Part shown: positions 37,959 through 48,837 of the stretch, one piece after another | How positions within the stretch are numbered: position 1 is the first letter of the stretch | How the letters are laid out: every line of letters starts with the position of its first letter | DNA from: Lutibacter oricola | GTDB lineage: Bacteria; Bacteroidota; Bacteroidia; Flavobacteriales; Flavobacteriaceae | Assembly: GCF_900106565.1 (NCBI RefSeq) | Contig: NZ_FNNJ01000011.1 | Coordinates: forward strand, 62,001-126,000 | Length of the DNA stretch: 64,000 bases | Reading direction: 5' to 3' | Notes under the pieces: model-generated | Told to the model about the DNA's origin: nothing | Databases searched by the model: none | The model's input: only the letters and a program-made list of their open reading frames with translations | Translations under genes and position numbers: made by a program

Positions 37959-38690
37959 ATGGATACTATAAAACAAATAAATAAAGTAATTGAAGAATAC
38001 TTTAAAACTCATAAAGAAGATTGGATTGCAGCAAAAGATATTATGCCAGCTTTAGTTGAAGCGGGTGTTTTTGTAAAAGATTATAAAAAGGGGTTGCCTT
38101 TAAGAAAAGTGTTAAGAGCTTTAGATAAAGATAACTCGTTAGATAAAATACCATTTATTCATGCAGAACGAAAAGAAAAAAATGTTTATTGGTATATAGT
38201 ACGAAAAGGAGCAGCGTATAAATCTCAGGAAATTTTAAGTGAAAATTCGAAAAGAAGCCTAGGTGTTAAAAAAAGAGAAAATAGTGACGAATATTATATT
38301 TTAAATTTATGTGATGCTATTTTTAATGAGAAAGCTTCTCGTCAGCATACATTTCCATTTTTGTTAGGCGATTTTCATAAAGATAAAATAACTAGAACTA
38401 AACTCCCTTTAGATGCTTACTATCATAGTTTAAATCTTGTAATAGAGTATAGAGGTAAGCCGGTTGAAGCTGTTGAAGAATCAAAACATAGAACTATTAG
38501 TGGAGTTTCTAGAGATAAGCAAAGAAAATTATACGATCAACGAAGAAGAGATGTGTTGTTGCGTAAAAATATAAACCTTATAGAAGTTCATTATTATTCA
38601 TTTGAATATAATGATGATGGTAATATTGTAAGAGATGAAGAAAAGAACATTGAGGTTCTTAAAGAAATTTTAAAAGATTTTTTAAAATAG
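37959..38690 (+). CDS. Hypothetical protein, possible winged-helix plus Vsr/DUF559-like nuclease fold
   Basis: 243-aa cytoplasmic protein not firmly recognised. Residues 1-85 are helical and end in a beta hairpin (KNVYWYIVRKG), compatible with a winged helix. The C-terminal part shows the spacing of a PD-(D/E)XK/Vsr-like core: LPLDAYYHSL (D152), LVIEYRG (E163), then SRDKQRKLYDQRRRDVLL (Q188, D198) and NINLIEVHYYSF. That resembles DUF559-type endonuclease domains, where a beta-strand Asp, an IE strand and a QxxxD-R-L helix line the active site. Alone, between PUL and tRNA, with its own terminator. Function is inference; the winged-helix half could make it a DNA-binding protein instead. Confidence 0.6.
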   Translation: MDTIKQINKVIEEYFKTHKEDWIAAKDIMPALVEAGVFVKDYKKGLPLRKVLRALDKDNSLDKIPFIHAERKEKNVYWYIVRKGAAYKSQEILSENSKRSLGVKKRENSDEYYILNLCDAIFNEKASRQHTFPFLLGDFHKDKITRTKLPLDAYYHSLNLVIEYRGKPVEAVEESKHRTISGVSRDKQRKLYDQRRRDVLLRKNINLIEVHYYSFEYNDDGNIVRDEEKNIEVLKEILKDFLK

Positions 38691-38715
38691 TAAATAAATT
38701 AAATTTTAAATATAA

Positions 38716-38749
38716 AGAAAAGCTCACTTTACGTTAAGTGAGCTTTTCT
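38716..38749 (+). terminator. Terminator after the nuclease-like gene
   Basis: Hairpin arms AGAAAAGCTCACTT and AAGTGAGCTTTTCT around TACGTT, followed by TATTTTATAT, 26 bases after the stop. Confidence 0.88.
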
Positions 38750-38950
38750 TATTTTATATATAATAATTTATAAATTTTTAGTTTTATAATAAGTAGAAGT
38801 TGGTTCAGGTTAAAGTTAAGTATGGTTAAAAGTTAGTTGAATAATGATCTAATGTTAAATAAATCAGTTTGTTAGGTTTTTTTGTGGTTTTTAACCTAAA
38901 AAAATAAGAAGCTGTGAATACAATTAAAAAAACATTTCTAAAAAAGTAAA

Positions 38951-38982
38951 AACCTCATAATCAAAAGATTATGAGGTTTTTT
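38951..38982 (-). terminator. Terminator of tRNA-Ser
   Basis: Arms AACCTCATAATC and GATTATGAGGTT around a 4-base loop immediately beyond the tRNA 3' end, with T-rich sequence following on the minus strand. The remaining bases of the 38691-39178 gap hold nothing else I can identify. Confidence 0.85.
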
Positions 38983-38983
38983 G

Positions 38984-39068
38984 CGGAGAATGAGGGATTC
39001 GAACCCCCGGAGGTGTGACCCTCAACAGTTTTCAAGACTGCCGCATTCGACCACTCTGCCAATTCTCC
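38984..39068 (-). tRNA. tRNA-Ser(UGA)
   Basis: 85-base class II tRNA on the minus strand. Acceptor arms GGAGAAT / ATTCTCC, discriminator G, T-arm GGGTTCGAATCCC-like, anticodon loop CTTGAAA giving anticodon TGA, and a long variable arm as expected for serine. CCA is not encoded. It sits between the PUL-side gene and the TSUP transporter, and tRNA genes are common integration points, but I see no repeated 3' end nearby. Confidence 0.95.
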
Positions 39069-39178
39069 TTAGCGGTTGCAAATATAGAACGCTTTTTTGT
39101 TTTGCTCAAACTTTTTTTGAACTTTTTTTATAAAAAATTGAATTAAATTTCTAGTACATTTGTTTTTCAAATAGTTAG

Positions 39179-39931
39179 ATGAATTCAATAGTAGAAATAA
39201 TTGTTTTAGTTTTGGTCGGTTTTGTGGCAGGATCCATAAATACACTTGCAGGAGGTGGTTCTTTATTAACTTTACCTATCCTTATTTTTATGGGATTACC
39301 ACCTAGTGTAGCAAATGGAACTAATAGAATTGCCATTTTATTTCAAAATATATTTACTACAGCCGGTTTTAAGAGTAAAGGTGTTATTACATTTCCATTT
39401 AGTATTTATGTAGGTATATCTGCGTTGTTAGGCTCTATAGTTGGGGCTCAAATAGCAGTAGATATAAAAGGAGAGACGTTTAATAAGATTTTAGCCATTA
39501 TTATGGTTGTAGTTGTATTGTATATGGTTTTTAGCTCTAAAATTAATATTTCGTCCACTATAGAGCGTACAAAGGGTAAACATTTATGGTTAAGTATATT
39601 TTTGTTTTTCTTTGTAGGTGTTTATGGAGGGTTTATACAAGCTGGTGTAGGTTTTATAATGTTATTAGTCTTATCATCAGTAAATAATTTCTCTTTAGTA
39701 AAAAGTAATGCTATAAAAGTAACTGTGGCTTTAATTTATACCATTGCTGCTGTGGCTGTTTTTGCTTATAATGATAAAATAAATTGGCAAATGGGTTTAA
39801 CCTTAGCAATTGGGAATGCTGGCGGAGGTTGGTTTGCCAGTAGATGGTCTGTAAAGAAGGGTGATGGCCTTATTCGTAAGTTTTTGATAGTTATGGTTGT
39901 AATTATGGCAATAAAACTTTGGTTTTTTTAA
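39179..39931 (+). CDS. TSUP-family (TauE/SafE) membrane transporter
   Basis: 250-aa polytopic inner-membrane protein with about eight hydrophobic segments. The N-terminal repeat motif GFVAGSINTLAGGGSLLTLPILIF and the second-half equivalent GVYGGFIQAGVGFIMLLVL are the signature of the sulfite exporter TauE/SafE (TSUP) family, which moves small sulfur or organic anions. The substrate cannot be read from the sequence; sulfite or sulfate from sulfatase activity is a tempting link but the gene lies outside the PUL. It is 69 bases upstream of aroC and may share a transcript. Confidence 0.88.
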   Translation: MNSIVEIIVLVLVGFVAGSINTLAGGGSLLTLPILIFMGLPPSVANGTNRIAILFQNIFTTAGFKSKGVITFPFSIYVGISALLGSIVGAQIAVDIKGETFNKILAIIMVVVVLYMVFSSKINISSTIERTKGKHLWLSIFLFFFVGVYGGFIQAGVGFIMLLVLSSVNNFSLVKSNAIKVTVALIYTIAAVAVFAYNDKINWQMGLTLAIGNAGGGWFASRWSVKKGDGLIRKFLIVMVVIMAIKLWFF

Positions 39932-40000
39932 ATTTATTTCAAGGAATAAATAAACCTTCTGTTAAATTCTTTTTTTAAATTTGTCGCTTAAATTTTTGAT

Positions 40001-41050
40001 ATGTCAAATACATTTGGAAAAATATTTACCTTAACAACGTTTGGAGAATCACATGGTGAAGCTATTGGTGGTGTTATTGATGGTTGTCCTGCAGGGATTG
40101 AAATAGATTTAGCTGCTATTCAGCAAGAAATGGATAGAAGAAAGCCTGGACAATCTAAAATTGTAACACAGCGTAAAGAGCCAGATGCAGTTCGCTTTTT
40201 ATCTGGTATTTTTGAAGGTAAAACTACAGGAACTTCAATAGGATTTATTATTGAAAACGTTCATCAACGTTCAAATGATTATTCACATATTAAAGATTCT
40301 TATCGTCCATCTCACGCAGATTACACGTACGATAAAAAGTATGGTAATAGAGATTATAGAGGAGGAGGAAGAACATCAGCTCGTGAAACTGCAAATTGGG
40401 TTGTTGGTGGTGCAGTTGCAAAACAAGCAATACCTTCAATAAAAATTAATGCTTACACATCTTCAGTAGGAGATTTATTTTTAGAGAAACCATATCAAGA
40501 TTTGGATTTTTCGAAAACAGAAGATAATATTGTTCGTTGTCCGGATCCTATTATTGCTGAAGAAATGATTGCTAAAATTGATAACGTTAGAAAAGAAGGA
40601 GATACAATTGGAGGTACAGTAACTTGTGTTATTCAAAATGTACCTGTAGGTTTGGGTGAACCAATTTTTGATAAATTACACGCGCAGTTGGGTAAAGCAA
40701 TGCTTTCGATTAATGCTGTAAAAGGATTTGAATATGGAAGTGGGTTTTGTGGTGCTAAAATGAAAGGTAGCGATCATAATGATATTTTTAATGAAGATGG
40801 TTCTACTAAATCTAATTTATCTGGTGGAATTCAGGGTGGAATAAGTAACGGAATGGATATTTATTTTCGTGTAGCATTTAAGCCTGTAGCTACAATAATG
40901 CAACCACAACAAACTATTGATAAGGATGGTAATATTGTTGAAATGATGGGGAAAGGTCGTCACGATCCTTGTGTAGTGCCAAGAGCTGTGCCTATTGTTG
41001 AAGCTTTAGCTGCAATGGTGTTGGCAGATTTTACAATTCTGAATAAATAA
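40001..41050 (+). CDS. aroC: Chorismate synthase
   Basis: 349-aa cytoplasmic enzyme converting 5-enolpyruvylshikimate-3-phosphate to chorismate with reduced FMN, the last step of the shikimate pathway. Signatures: [18 protein letters not shown] (N-terminal, His17 region), [31 protein letters not shown] and the C-terminal [16 protein letters not shown] with the conserved His and Arg. Normal length for the family. The GNAT gene follows after 10 bases. Confidence 0.97.
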   Translation: MSNTFGKIFTLTTFGESHGEAIGGVIDGCPAGIEIDLAAIQQEMDRRKPGQSKIVTQRKEPDAVRFLSGIFEGKTTGTSIGFIIENVHQRSNDYSHIKDSYRPSHADYTYDKKYGNRDYRGGGRTSARETANWVVGGAVAKQAIPSIKINAYTSSVGDLFLEKPYQDLDFSKTEDNIVRCPDPIIAEEMIAKIDNVRKEGDTIGGTVTCVIQNVPVGLGEPIFDKLHAQLGKAMLSINAVKGFEYGSGFCGAKMKGSDHNDIFNEDGSTKSNLSGGIQGGISNGMDIYFRVAFKPVATIMQPQQTIDKDGNIVEMMGKGRHDPCVVPRAVPIVEALAAMVLADFTILNK

Positions 41051-41060
41051 AACTTAAGAT

Positions 41061-41549
41061 TTGAATATTAGGTTAGCTACTGATTTGGATTTTGATGATG
41101 TTTGGAAAATTTTTTCTGAAGTTATTAAAATTGGGGATACGTATGTTTTTTATCCGAATACAACTAAAGAAGATTTTAAAAGGCATTGGTTTGCTTATTA
41201 CATGAAAACATTTGTAATTGAAGCTGATGGAGAAATACTAGGAACTTATATTATTAAACCCAATCAAATAGATTTAGGAAATCATATTGCTAATTGTAGT
41301 TATATGGTTAGTCCAAATGCTCAAGGCAAAGGAATTGGTAGAAAACTGTGTGAACATTCTTTAGAAGTAGCTAAAAAAGATAATTTTGAAGCCATTCAAT
41401 TTAACATTGTTGTAAGCACAAATGTTGGCGCAGTTGAGTTATGGAAAAAGTATGGTTTTGAAATAATTGGAATTACACCAAAAGGATTTAGGCATTCAAA
41501 ACTTGGCTTGGTAGATACCTATATAATGTATAAAGATTTAAAGAATTAA
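41061..41549 (+). CDS. GNAT-family N-acetyltransferase
   Basis: 162-aa cytoplasmic GNAT protein. The acetyl-CoA pyrophosphate-binding motif is in SPNAQGKGIGRKLCEHSL (about 90-108), followed by FNIVVSTNVGAVELWKKYGFEIIG, the beta-4/alpha-4 region. The only start that leaves the first beta strand intact (NIRLATDLDFDDVWKIF) is the TTG at 41061; no in-frame ATG lies between the aroC stop and that strand. Substrate unknown. Transcribed with aroC, ending at a terminator shared with the opposite strand. Confidence 0.88.
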   Translation: MNIRLATDLDFDDVWKIFSEVIKIGDTYVFYPNTTKEDFKRHWFAYYMKTFVIEADGEILGTYIIKPNQIDLGNHIANCSYMVSPNAQGKGIGRKLCEHSLEVAKKDNFEAIQFNIVVSTNVGAVELWKKYGFEIIGITPKGFRHSKLGLVDTYIMYKDLKN

Positions 41550-41565
41550 TAGATAAAAAATATAC

Positions 41566-41598
41566 AAAAAAGGCTTCAAATTATTTGAAGCCTTTTTT
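41566..41598. terminator. Bidirectional terminator, GNAT / PepSY-type gene
   Basis: Perfect 15-base arms AAAAAAGGCTTCAAA and TTTGAAGCCTTTTTT around TTA, between two convergent genes. Confidence 0.92.
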
Positions 41599-41601
41599 GT
41601 T

Positions 41602-42165
41602 TTACATAAATAGTATTAAAAAAAGTATTGGAATTAAAAAGCCTAATGCTGTATAAATTCCGCCTCTACCTGTTATTCCTTTTTTACCTTTTACCATAAA
41701 AAATGAGGTAATTGCAAACAGAATTAAAGCTGCTGCAAAAGCATCTGAAAACCATTTCCAAATATTATTTGGATTGTAATGTAGATAATTCACTTCAAAA
41801 AATAAAGGGCGTTTTTTTAAATATTCTGTAACTCCATTTCCGCTATTAATATTTACAACAACAGAAGAACCTCCTTTTAAAAATATTTTTATTTTATTTT
41901 CATTTGGAAAATAGTGTTTCTTGTAATTTTTTCTGCTATCAATATTATCTAATAACAATAGTACGTTTTCTTTGGTATTACTGTTGTTGTTTAAATTTAT
42001 AGAAGTATTAAACTCTTTTAAACTAACAGAGTAATTAGGGTTCCAATCACTCATGTGATTTAATGCAATACCAGAAATAGCATAAATTAATGTAGTTCCA
42101 ATAAAAAAATAACCAATATCTCTATGTAGAATACGGCTCCATTTTCTTAGCGTTTTCATTTTCAT
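41602..42165 (-). CDS. PepSY-associated TM helix protein
   Basis: 187-aa membrane protein. A TM helix at about 17-38 follows the motif SRILHRDIGYFFIG, with histidines on the same helical face, and two more helices lie at about 135-155 and 168-187; between them is a soluble PepSY-like domain with IKIFLKGGSSVVVNINSG. Small members of this family are often tied to iron or heme reduction, but no partner enzyme is next door. It begins 16 bases after the stop of the OB-fold lipoprotein and is probably co-transcribed with it. Confidence 0.78.
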   Translation of the reverse strand: MKMKTLRKWSRILHRDIGYFFIGTTLIYAISGIALNHMSDWNPNYSVSLKEFNTSINLNNNSNTKENVLLLLDNIDSRKNYKKHYFPNENKIKIFLKGGSSVVVNINSGNGVTEYLKKRPLFFEVNYLHYNPNNIWKWFSDAFAAALILFAITSFFMVKGKKGITGRGGIYTALGFLIPILFLILFM

Positions 42166-42181
42166 ATTGAGAAAAAACTAT

Positions 42182-42700
42182 TTATTTAATTTCTTTATGA
42201 GAAATGTATTGGATTGAGTAATTTGAAATATGATCTACACTATCTTTTTTCATTTTAGCTCTGTATTCAGCAATGTGGTTCTTTTTATTTTTGAATTGCT
42301 CTTCGTTAGATTTTCCTTCTGAATGACTTTTAATATTGTCTTCTTCCAATTTTAATAAATAAGCTTCGTCAATTCTATCTTCTAAAACAACGCCTGTAAC
42401 AGTAATTTCACTACCTTTTAAAGCTTCGTCAAATCTTTCTTCTGAAAAAACATGAGCATCTCCATTATCAGTAACTAATAATATTTTTTTACCACCGTGT
42501 TTGCATACGTGATCTACAATACCGTTAACTTTAATTTCTTTATTTATATAATCTCCTGCTTTAGAGTCAAATTCACCTAATGCAATAGTTGGAGTTTCTA
42601 CAACTTCTTTAGTTGTTGTATTTTCAATTTCTTTTTTTTGTTCGGTTTTACATGCAAACGAAACAATTGTAATAGCTAGTATTAATAATATTTTTTTCAT
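42182..42700 (-). CDS. OB-fold lipoprotein
   Basis: 172-aa lipoprotein with lipobox VSFAC (Cys17). Residues about 45-120 form an OB-fold of the tRNA_anti-like type (GDYINKEIKVNGIVDHVCKH, KILLVTDNGDAHVFSEE, GSEITVTGVVLEDRIDE). The second cysteine sits in VDHVCKHGGKK with two histidines nearby, a possible metal-binding patch. The C-terminal ~50 residues are helical and charged. Biochemical role unknown. Upstream of the PepSY-type gene, suggesting a shared envelope function, perhaps metal or redox related. Confidence 0.75.
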   Translation of the reverse strand: MKKILLILAITIVSFACKTEQKKEIENTTTKEVVETPTIALGEFDSKAGDYINKEIKVNGIVDHVCKHGGKKILLVTDNGDAHVFSEERFDEALKGSEITVTGVVLEDRIDEAYLLKLEEDNIKSHSEGKSNEEQFKNKKNHIAEYRAKMKKDSVDHISNYSIQYISHKEIK

Positions 42701-42808
42701 TTTAATTAAGTTTGATTGAATTTTAAAAGCTAAGATAGTTTTCTTGTTTCAAATAAAGAATGATTAAAATCAGTTACAATTTTTGAAGATGAAAGTTTTA
42801 TTCAAAAA

Positions 42809-42840
42809 AAAACACCTTCCAAGTAAATGAAAGGTGTTTT
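42809..42840 (-). terminator. Terminator after gltD
   Basis: Arms AAAACACCTT and AAGGTGTTTT with a 12-base loop, followed by T-rich sequence on the minus strand, about 20 bases beyond the gltD stop. Confidence 0.85.
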
Positions 42841-42859
42841 TATGTATTTTAAGTAAATT

Positions 42860-44320
42860 CTACATTGGCGGTAAGTCTCCATTACCTTTAGTTGGTAAAT
42901 TACTGTAGCCCATTAAGAATTCATCTACTTTTCTAGCAGCTTCTCTTCCTTCAGAAATTGCCCAAACAATTAAACTTTGTCCTCTACGCATATCTCCAGC
43001 AGTAAATATGTGTGGTATGTTTGTTTGGTAATCTTTAGTAGTTGCTTTGTAGTTGCTTCTGTTGTCGGTTTCAATTCCTAATTTTTCACTTAAAGTAGCT
43101 TCTGGTCCAGTAAAACCTAAAGCTAATAAAGCTAAGTCACAAGGCCAAGTTTTCTCAGTACCTTCAACTTCTATTAATTCAGGTCTTTGACCAGGAACCA
43201 TTTTCCATTCTACATTTACAGTTTTTAATGCAGTTAATTCACCTTTTTCGTTTGTAATAAACTCTTTTGTGTTAATTAACCAGTTTCTATCACAACCTTC
43301 TTTGTGAGAAGTAGATGTTTTTAACTGTAAAGGCCAGTATGGCCAAGGAGTTGATGGGCTTCTTTGTCCTGGAGGTTTTGGCATAATTTCAAAATTAGTT
43401 ACAGATTTAGCTCCATGTCTGTTAGAAGTACCAACACAATCAGAACCTGTATCTCCACCACCAATAACAATTACATTTTTATCTGTAGCTAAAACTTGAT
43501 CTTTTACTTCTTTACCTAAAACAACTTTTGTTTGTTGTGTTAAAAAATCCATTGCTTGTACAACGCCAGCACTATCTGCACCATCAATAGGTAAACCTCT
43601 TTTTTGAGTTGCGCCACCGCATAAAACAATAGAATCGAATTTTTTCAATTTATCAACCGAATAATTTACACCAACATTTACATTGGTTTTAAATTTAATA
43701 CCTTCTTTTTCAAGAATGGCAATTCTACGATCAATAATATTCTTTTCTAATTTAAAATTAGGAATACCATAACGTAATAATCCTCCTAATTCATCATCTC
43801 TTTCAAAAACTGTTACAGTATGTCCAGCTCTGTTTAATTGTTGTGCAGCAGCTAAACCTGCAGGTCCAGAACCTACAACTGCTATTTTTTTACCTGTTCT
43901 TTTATTTGGTGTTTGTGGTACAATCCAACCTTCTTTAAAGGCTCTTTCAACAATGTTTTTTTCAATATTTTCTATTGAAATTGGCTCATCAATTATACCT
44001 AGTACACAAGCTTGCTCACAAGGAGCAGGGCATAAACGACCTGTAAACTCAGGAAAATTATTTGTTGAGTGTAATATCCAAGAAGCTTTTTTCCATTCGC
44101 CTTGGTGAACCATATGATTAAAATCTGGAATTAGATTACCAAGTGGACAACCACTATGGCAAAATGGAATTCCACAATCCATACATCTCGATCCTTGTTC
44201 TGTAATATCAGCCTTGTTTAATGGTTGTGTAAACTCGTTATAATGAGTAACACGTTCTTTAACTGGCTTATATGTTTCGTCTTTTCTTTCGAATTCTTTA
44301 AATCCTGTTACTTTTCCCAT
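42860..44320 (-). CDS. gltD: Glutamate synthase small subunit
   Basis: 486-aa FAD/NAD(P)H oxidoreductase subunit that feeds electrons to GltB. N-terminal iron-sulfur cysteines CMDCGIPFCHSGCP and CPAPCEQACVLG, FAD-binding GSGPAGLAAAQQ, NAD(P)-binding GGGDTGSDC, and the C-terminal FAD motif FTAGDMRRGQSLIVWAISEG. Normal length. Five bases downstream of gltB, so the two subunits are made from one transcript. Confidence 0.97.
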   Translation of the reverse strand: MGKVTGFKEFERKDETYKPVKERVTHYNEFTQPLNKADITEQGSRCMDCGIPFCHSGCPLGNLIPDFNHMVHQGEWKKASWILHSTNNFPEFTGRLCPAPCEQACVLGIIDEPISIENIEKNIVERAFKEGWIVPQTPNKRTGKKIAVVGSGPAGLAAAQQLNRAGHTVTVFERDDELGGLLRYGIPNFKLEKNIIDRRIAILEKEGIKFKTNVNVGVNYSVDKLKKFDSIVLCGGATQKRGLPIDGADSAGVVQAMDFLTQQTKVVLGKEVKDQVLATDKNVIVIGGGDTGSDCVGTSNRHGAKSVTNFEIMPKPPGQRSPSTPWPYWPLQLKTSTSHKEGCDRNWLINTKEFITNEKGELTALKTVNVEWKMVPGQRPELIEVEGTEKTWPCDLALLALGFTGPEATLSEKLGIETDNRSNYKATTKDYQTNIPHIFTAGDMRRGQSLIVWAISEGREAARKVDEFLMGYSNLPTKGNGDLPPM

Positions 44321-44325
44321 AATTA

Positions 44326-47300
44326 TTATGCTGTTAATTCTTCAAACATTTCTTCTTCTGTCTCTAAACGTTTTAGTGCACGTTTATATTCAATTGGCAT
44401 TACTTTTACAAAGTTGCTTAAACTGTTTGTCCAATCTTTAATTAATTCTTTACCTCTGTTGCTTTCTGTGTATAATACATGTCTTTCAATTAAAGCTTTT
44501 AACTCTGCAGCTTCTTCAGTTTCTATGGCTTCAAATTCAATTGTTTCGGTGTTACATAATCCGTTTTTAAATTTATGCTCTGGATCATATACATAAGCAA
44601 TTCCACCACTCATACCAGCGGCAAAATTTCTTCCTGTGCTACCTAAAACAACTACTTTGCCACCTGTCATATACTCACAACAATGATCTCCAACACCTTC
44701 AACAACGGCAGTTGCTCCTGAATTTCTTACGGCAAAACGTTCACCAGCTATCCCATTAATAAATGCTTCTCCTTTTACTGCTCCAAATAAACAAACATTA
44801 CCAACTATTATATTTTCTTCGGCAACAAAATCTGCTTCTGAAGGTTTTTTAATAATTAATTTAGCTCCAGATAATCCTTTTCCTAAATAATCGTTTGTGT
44901 TACCGCTTATTGTAAAAGTAATTCCTGGTGCGCCAAAAGCTCCAAAACTTTGTCCTGCAGATCCAGTGAAATTTATATTTAAAGTATCTTCAGGTAAACC
45001 TAAGTGACCGTAAATTTTTGAAATTTCATTACTAATAATTGCTCCAGTTGAACGATCCATATTACAAATAGGGTAGTTCAAATTCATTTGTTCTTTTCTA
45101 TAAATTGCTTTATGAGAATCTTTTAGAATTTGGAAATCAATTACATTATCTAAATTATGATCTTGTTTTTCGTTGTTACGTAAGCTCATTTTACTGTAGC
45201 CTTTTGGTCTATGTAAAATCGAAGATAAATCTAAACCTTTTGCTTTGTAATGTTTAATGGCTTTGTTTGAATCAATTTTTTGAGTTTGTCCAACCATTTC
45301 ATCCATAGTTCTAAACCCTAATTGTGCCATAATTGCTCTTAATTCTTCAGCAACATAATAGAAGAAGTTAATTACGTGTTCTGGCGTACCTTTAAAGTTT
45401 TTACGTAAATCTTTATCTTGTGTTGCAATACCTACAGGGCACGTATTTAAATGACATTTACGCATCATAATACATCCTGAAGCTACTAATGGCGCGGTTG
45501 CAAAACCAAATTCTTCAGCTCCTAATAAAGCAGCAATTGCTACATCACGTCCTGTTTTTAATTGACCATCACATTCAACAACAATTCTAGAACGTAAATC
45601 GTTCATTACTAAAGTTTGTTGTGCTTCAGCTAAACCAAGTTCCCAAGGTAAACCTGCGTGCTTTAAGGATGTTAAAGGAGATGCTCCTGTACCACCATCA
45701 TAACCTGAAATTAATACAACATCTGCTTTTGCTTTAGAAACACCTGCTGCAATTGTACCAACACCAACTTCAGAAACTAATTTTACATTAATTCTAGCTT
45801 CTCTATTAGCATTTTTTAAATCGAAAATTAGTTGTGCTAAATCTTCAATAGAGTAGATGTCGTGATGTGGAGGTGGAGAAATCAATCCTACAAAAGGAGT
45901 TGAGTTTCTTGCTTCAGCAATCCACGGTAATACTTTTTCACCAGGTAGTTGTCCTCCTTCACCAGGCTTAGCACCTTGTGCCATTTTAATTTGAATTTCT
46001 TCAGCATTTGTTAAGTAATGTGAAGTTACTCCAAAACGACCAGAAGCTACTTGTTTAATTGCAGAGTTTCTGCTATCTCCATTAATGTCTTTTTGAAAAC
46101 GTCTTCTATCTTCACCACCTTCACCTGAATTAGATTTACCTCCAATTCGGTTCATAGCAATGGCTAAGTTTTCATGTGCTTCTCTAGAAATAGATCCGTA
46201 AGACATTGCACCTGTTTTGAAACGTTTTACAATCTCGGTCCAAGGTTCAACCTCTTCAATAGGAATTGGATCGTAATTGTTAAACTCAAATAAACCTCTA
46301 ATTGTCATTAAACGTTCATTTTGTTCATTAATAGTTTTAGCATACACATTATAACTATCTTGATCGCTTAGTCTAACAGCTTGTTGTAGTTTAGCTACTG
46401 TAGTTGGGTTAAACATGTGTTTTTCTCCACCACGTCTCCAACGGTAATGTCCACCAATATTTAAACCTAATCTATTTTTGATTAAAGTTTTTGGGTAAGC
46501 ATAATTATAACGGGCTGAAATTTCTTTTTCTATTTCATATAAACCAACACCTTCAATTCTAGAAGCAGTGTAAGGGAAATATTTTTCAACAAATTTAGAG
46601 TTGAAACCTACTATTTCAAAAATTTGAGAGCCTCTATACGAGTGAAGTGTAGAGATTCCAATCTTATTCATAATTTTTAATAAACCAGTTCCAATTGCTT
46701 TGTTAAAGTTGTCAACTGCTTTTTGCTCGTCCATTCCTGTAATAAACCCTTCTTGTACTTGTAGGCGAATAATTTCATTTACCATATAAGGGTTAATTGC
46801 ACTTGCTCCGTAACCAAATAAAGTTGCGAATTGATGCGGTTCACGAGGTTCTGCAGATTCTATAATTATATCGAAATAAGAACGCTTACGTTGTCTGTTC
46901 ATTTCGTGATTAACGTAAGAACAAGCTAATAAAGCTGGTATTGGAGCCATTTCTTCGTTGGCACCTCTGTCAGATAAAATTATTATGTTGTTTCTGTTGT
47001 CAACTGCTTTTGAAACTTGTTTAATAATATTTTCTAAAGCATCTTCTAAACCATTAACACCTCTTTCCTTTTTGTAAAGCATTTGAATGGTAATAGACTT
47101 AAAGTCTCTACCAATTTTAATGTTTCTAATTTTTTCTAAATCGTTATTAGAAATAACAGGATTTTGAATTCTTAGTTTTTTACATTGTCTTTGAGAAATA
47201 CTAAATATGTTACGATCTTTTCCTAAGGCAAGACTAATATCTGTAACAATTTCTTCTCGAATACCATCTAAAGGTGGGTTTGTTACTTGGGCAAATAATT

Positions 47301-48837
47301 GTTTAAAGTAGTTTGAAATTAGCTGAGGTCTGTCAGACAATACAGCTAAAGGAGTGTCAATACCCATTGATCCTAAGGCTTCTTTTCCATTTTGGGCCAT
47401 AGGTGTAATAACCTCTTGAATATCTTCTATAGTATAGTTGTATAAACGAGAACGTGTTTTTATGTCTAAGGTTTCAATTGGACAAGGTTTGTTCGTGTTT
47501 TTTACATCTTTTAAATGAACGCGTGTTTCGTCTAACCATTCTTTATATGGTCTTTCTGAAACAATTTTATTTTTAATTTCTTCGTCATTAATAATTCTAC
47601 CTTCATTCATATCTACCAAGAACATTTTTCCTGGTTCTAATCTACCGTGTTTTTCAACATCTTCAGGTGCAATATCAACAACACCAATTTCAGAAGACAT
47701 AATTAATTTTCCACTTTTTGTTACGGTATATCTTGAAGGTCTAAGTCCGTTACGGTCTAATAATGCTCCAATGTAATCACCATCTGTAAAAGGTACAGAT
47801 GCTGGTCCATCCCAAGCTTCCATTAAACAAGCATTGTATTCGTAAAACGCTTTACGTTCTGGAGACATAGTTTTGTGTTTTTCCCAAGCTTCAGGAATTA
47901 ACATCATCATAACTTCTGGTAAAGATCTACCACTTAAAGTTAATAATTCAACAACCATATCCATAGAGGCTGAATCTGATTTGCCTGGTAATATTATTGG
48001 AAATAATTTATCGATGTCGTCACCAAATAAATCACTTTTCATAATTTCTTCACGTACACGCATTCTACTAACGTTACCACGCAAAGTGTTAATTTCTCCA
48101 TTCTGACACATAAACCTAAAAGGCTGAGCAAGTTCCCAAGAAGGCATTGTGTTGGTTGAAAAACGTTGATGAACCAAAGCAAGTCTTGTAACTAAATCTG
48201 GTTGTTGAAGATCGGTATAATAAGGACCAATATCTTCAGGCATAATAATACCTTTATATATTAACGTAGTATTAGATAAACTAGAAACATAGAAATAAGA
48301 AGCTTCAGACATTCTAGAATTAGCAATTGTATGTTCCGTAATTTTACGGGCTGCATATAATTTTGCTTTAAAGTTTATTTCTTTTTTAATTCTGCCTTTG
48401 CTAATAAAAACTTGTTCAATATTAGGTTCTGAGTTTAAAGCAATTTCACCTAGTTGAGTAGAATCAACAGGAACGGTTCTCCAACCTAATATTTTTAAAC
48501 CTTGGTTTTTAATTTCTTTTTCAAATTCTTGTTTACAGAATCTGTATTGGTTTTCGTGTTTTGGAAAAAACACCATACCAACTGCGTAGTCTCTTTGAGC
48601 TGGTAAATCGAAATCACAAACTCTTAAAAAATATTCATGAGGAATATCAATTAAAAGTCCAGCTCCATCACCAGTTTTACCGTCAGAACTAACACCACCA
48701 CGATGTTCTAGCTTTACTAAAATCTCTAAAGCATCGTGTATAATTTGGTTCGTTTTCTGTCCTTTTAAGTTGCAAATGAAACCAGCTCCACAGTTTGCAT
48801 GCTCAAATTCCGGCAAGTATAATCCTTGTTTTATCAT
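44326..48837 (-). CDS. gltB: Glutamate synthase large subunit
   Basis: 1503-aa subunit making glutamate from glutamine and 2-oxoglutarate. Class II glutamine amidotransferase domain at the N-terminus, with the nucleophile Cys16 in [11 protein letters not shown], implying removal of a 15-residue propeptide. Central domain follows, then the FMN-binding synthase domain ([41 protein letters not shown]), the 3Fe-4S cysteines in [15 protein letters not shown], and a C-terminal GXGXG beta-helix (SGGIAYVYD region). First gene of the gltBD pair; the upstream 306-base region carries the promoter. Confidence 0.97.
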   Translation of the reverse strand: MIKQGLYLPEFEHANCGAGFICNLKGQKTNQIIHDALEILVKLEHRGGVSSDGKTGDGAGLLIDIPHEYFLRVCDFDLPAQRDYAVGMVFFPKHENQYRFCKQEFEKEIKNQGLKILGWRTVPVDSTQLGEIALNSEPNIEQVFISKGRIKKEINFKAKLYAARKITEHTIANSRMSEASYFYVSSLSNTTLIYKGIIMPEDIGPYYTDLQQPDLVTRLALVHQRFSTNTMPSWELAQPFRFMCQNGEINTLRGNVSRMRVREEIMKSDLFGDDIDKLFPIILPGKSDSASMDMVVELLTLSGRSLPEVMMMLIPEAWEKHKTMSPERKAFYEYNACLMEAWDGPASVPFTDGDYIGALLDRNGLRPSRYTVTKSGKLIMSSEIGVVDIAPEDVEKHGRLEPGKMFLVDMNEGRIINDEEIKNKIVSERPYKEWLDETRVHLKDVKNTNKPCPIETLDIKTRSRLYNYTIEDIQEVITPMAQNGKEALGSMGIDTPLAVLSDRPQLISNYFKQLFAQVTNPPLDGIREEIVTDISLALGKDRNIFSISQRQCKKLRIQNPVISNNDLEKIRNIKIGRDFKSITIQMLYKKERGVNGLEDALENIIKQVSKAVDNRNNIIILSDRGANEEMAPIPALLACSYVNHEMNRQRKRSYFDIIIESAEPREPHQFATLFGYGASAINPYMVNEIIRLQVQEGFITGMDEQKAVDNFNKAIGTGLLKIMNKIGISTLHSYRGSQIFEIVGFNSKFVEKYFPYTASRIEGVGLYEIEKEISARYNYAYPKTLIKNRLGLNIGGHYRWRRGGEKHMFNPTTVAKLQQAVRLSDQDSYNVYAKTINEQNERLMTIRGLFEFNNYDPIPIEEVEPWTEIVKRFKTGAMSYGSISREAHENLAIAMNRIGGKSNSGEGGEDRRRFQKDINGDSRNSAIKQVASGRFGVTSHYLTNAEEIQIKMAQGAKPGEGGQLPGEKVLPWIAEARNSTPFVGLISPPPHHDIYSIEDLAQLIFDLKNANREARINVKLVSEVGVGTIAAGVSKAKADVVLISGYDGGTGASPLTSLKHAGLPWELGLAEAQQTLVMNDLRSRIVVECDGQLKTGRDVAIAALLGAEEFGFATAPLVASGCIMMRKCHLNTCPVGIATQDKDLRKNFKGTPEHVINFFYYVAEELRAIMAQLGFRTMDEMVGQTQKIDSNKAIKHYKAKGLDLSSILHRPKGYSKMSLRNNEKQDHNLDNVIDFQILKDSHKAIYRKEQMNLNYPICNMDRSTGAIISNEISKIYGHLGLPEDTLNINFTGSAGQSFGAFGAPGITFTISGNTNDYLGKGLSGAKLIIKKPSEADFVAEENIIVGNVCLFGAVKGEAFINGIAGERFAVRNSGATAVVEGVGDHCCEYMTGGKVVVLGSTGRNFAAGMSGGIAYVYDPEHKFKNGLCNTETIEFEAIETEEAAELKALIERHVLYTESNRGKELIKDWTNSLSNFVKVMPIEYKRALKRLETEEEMFEELTA

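Noticed and set aside
38951-39068. Integration site of a mobile island at tRNA-Ser
   Set aside because: No integrase gene and no second copy of the tRNA 3' end seen in the window.
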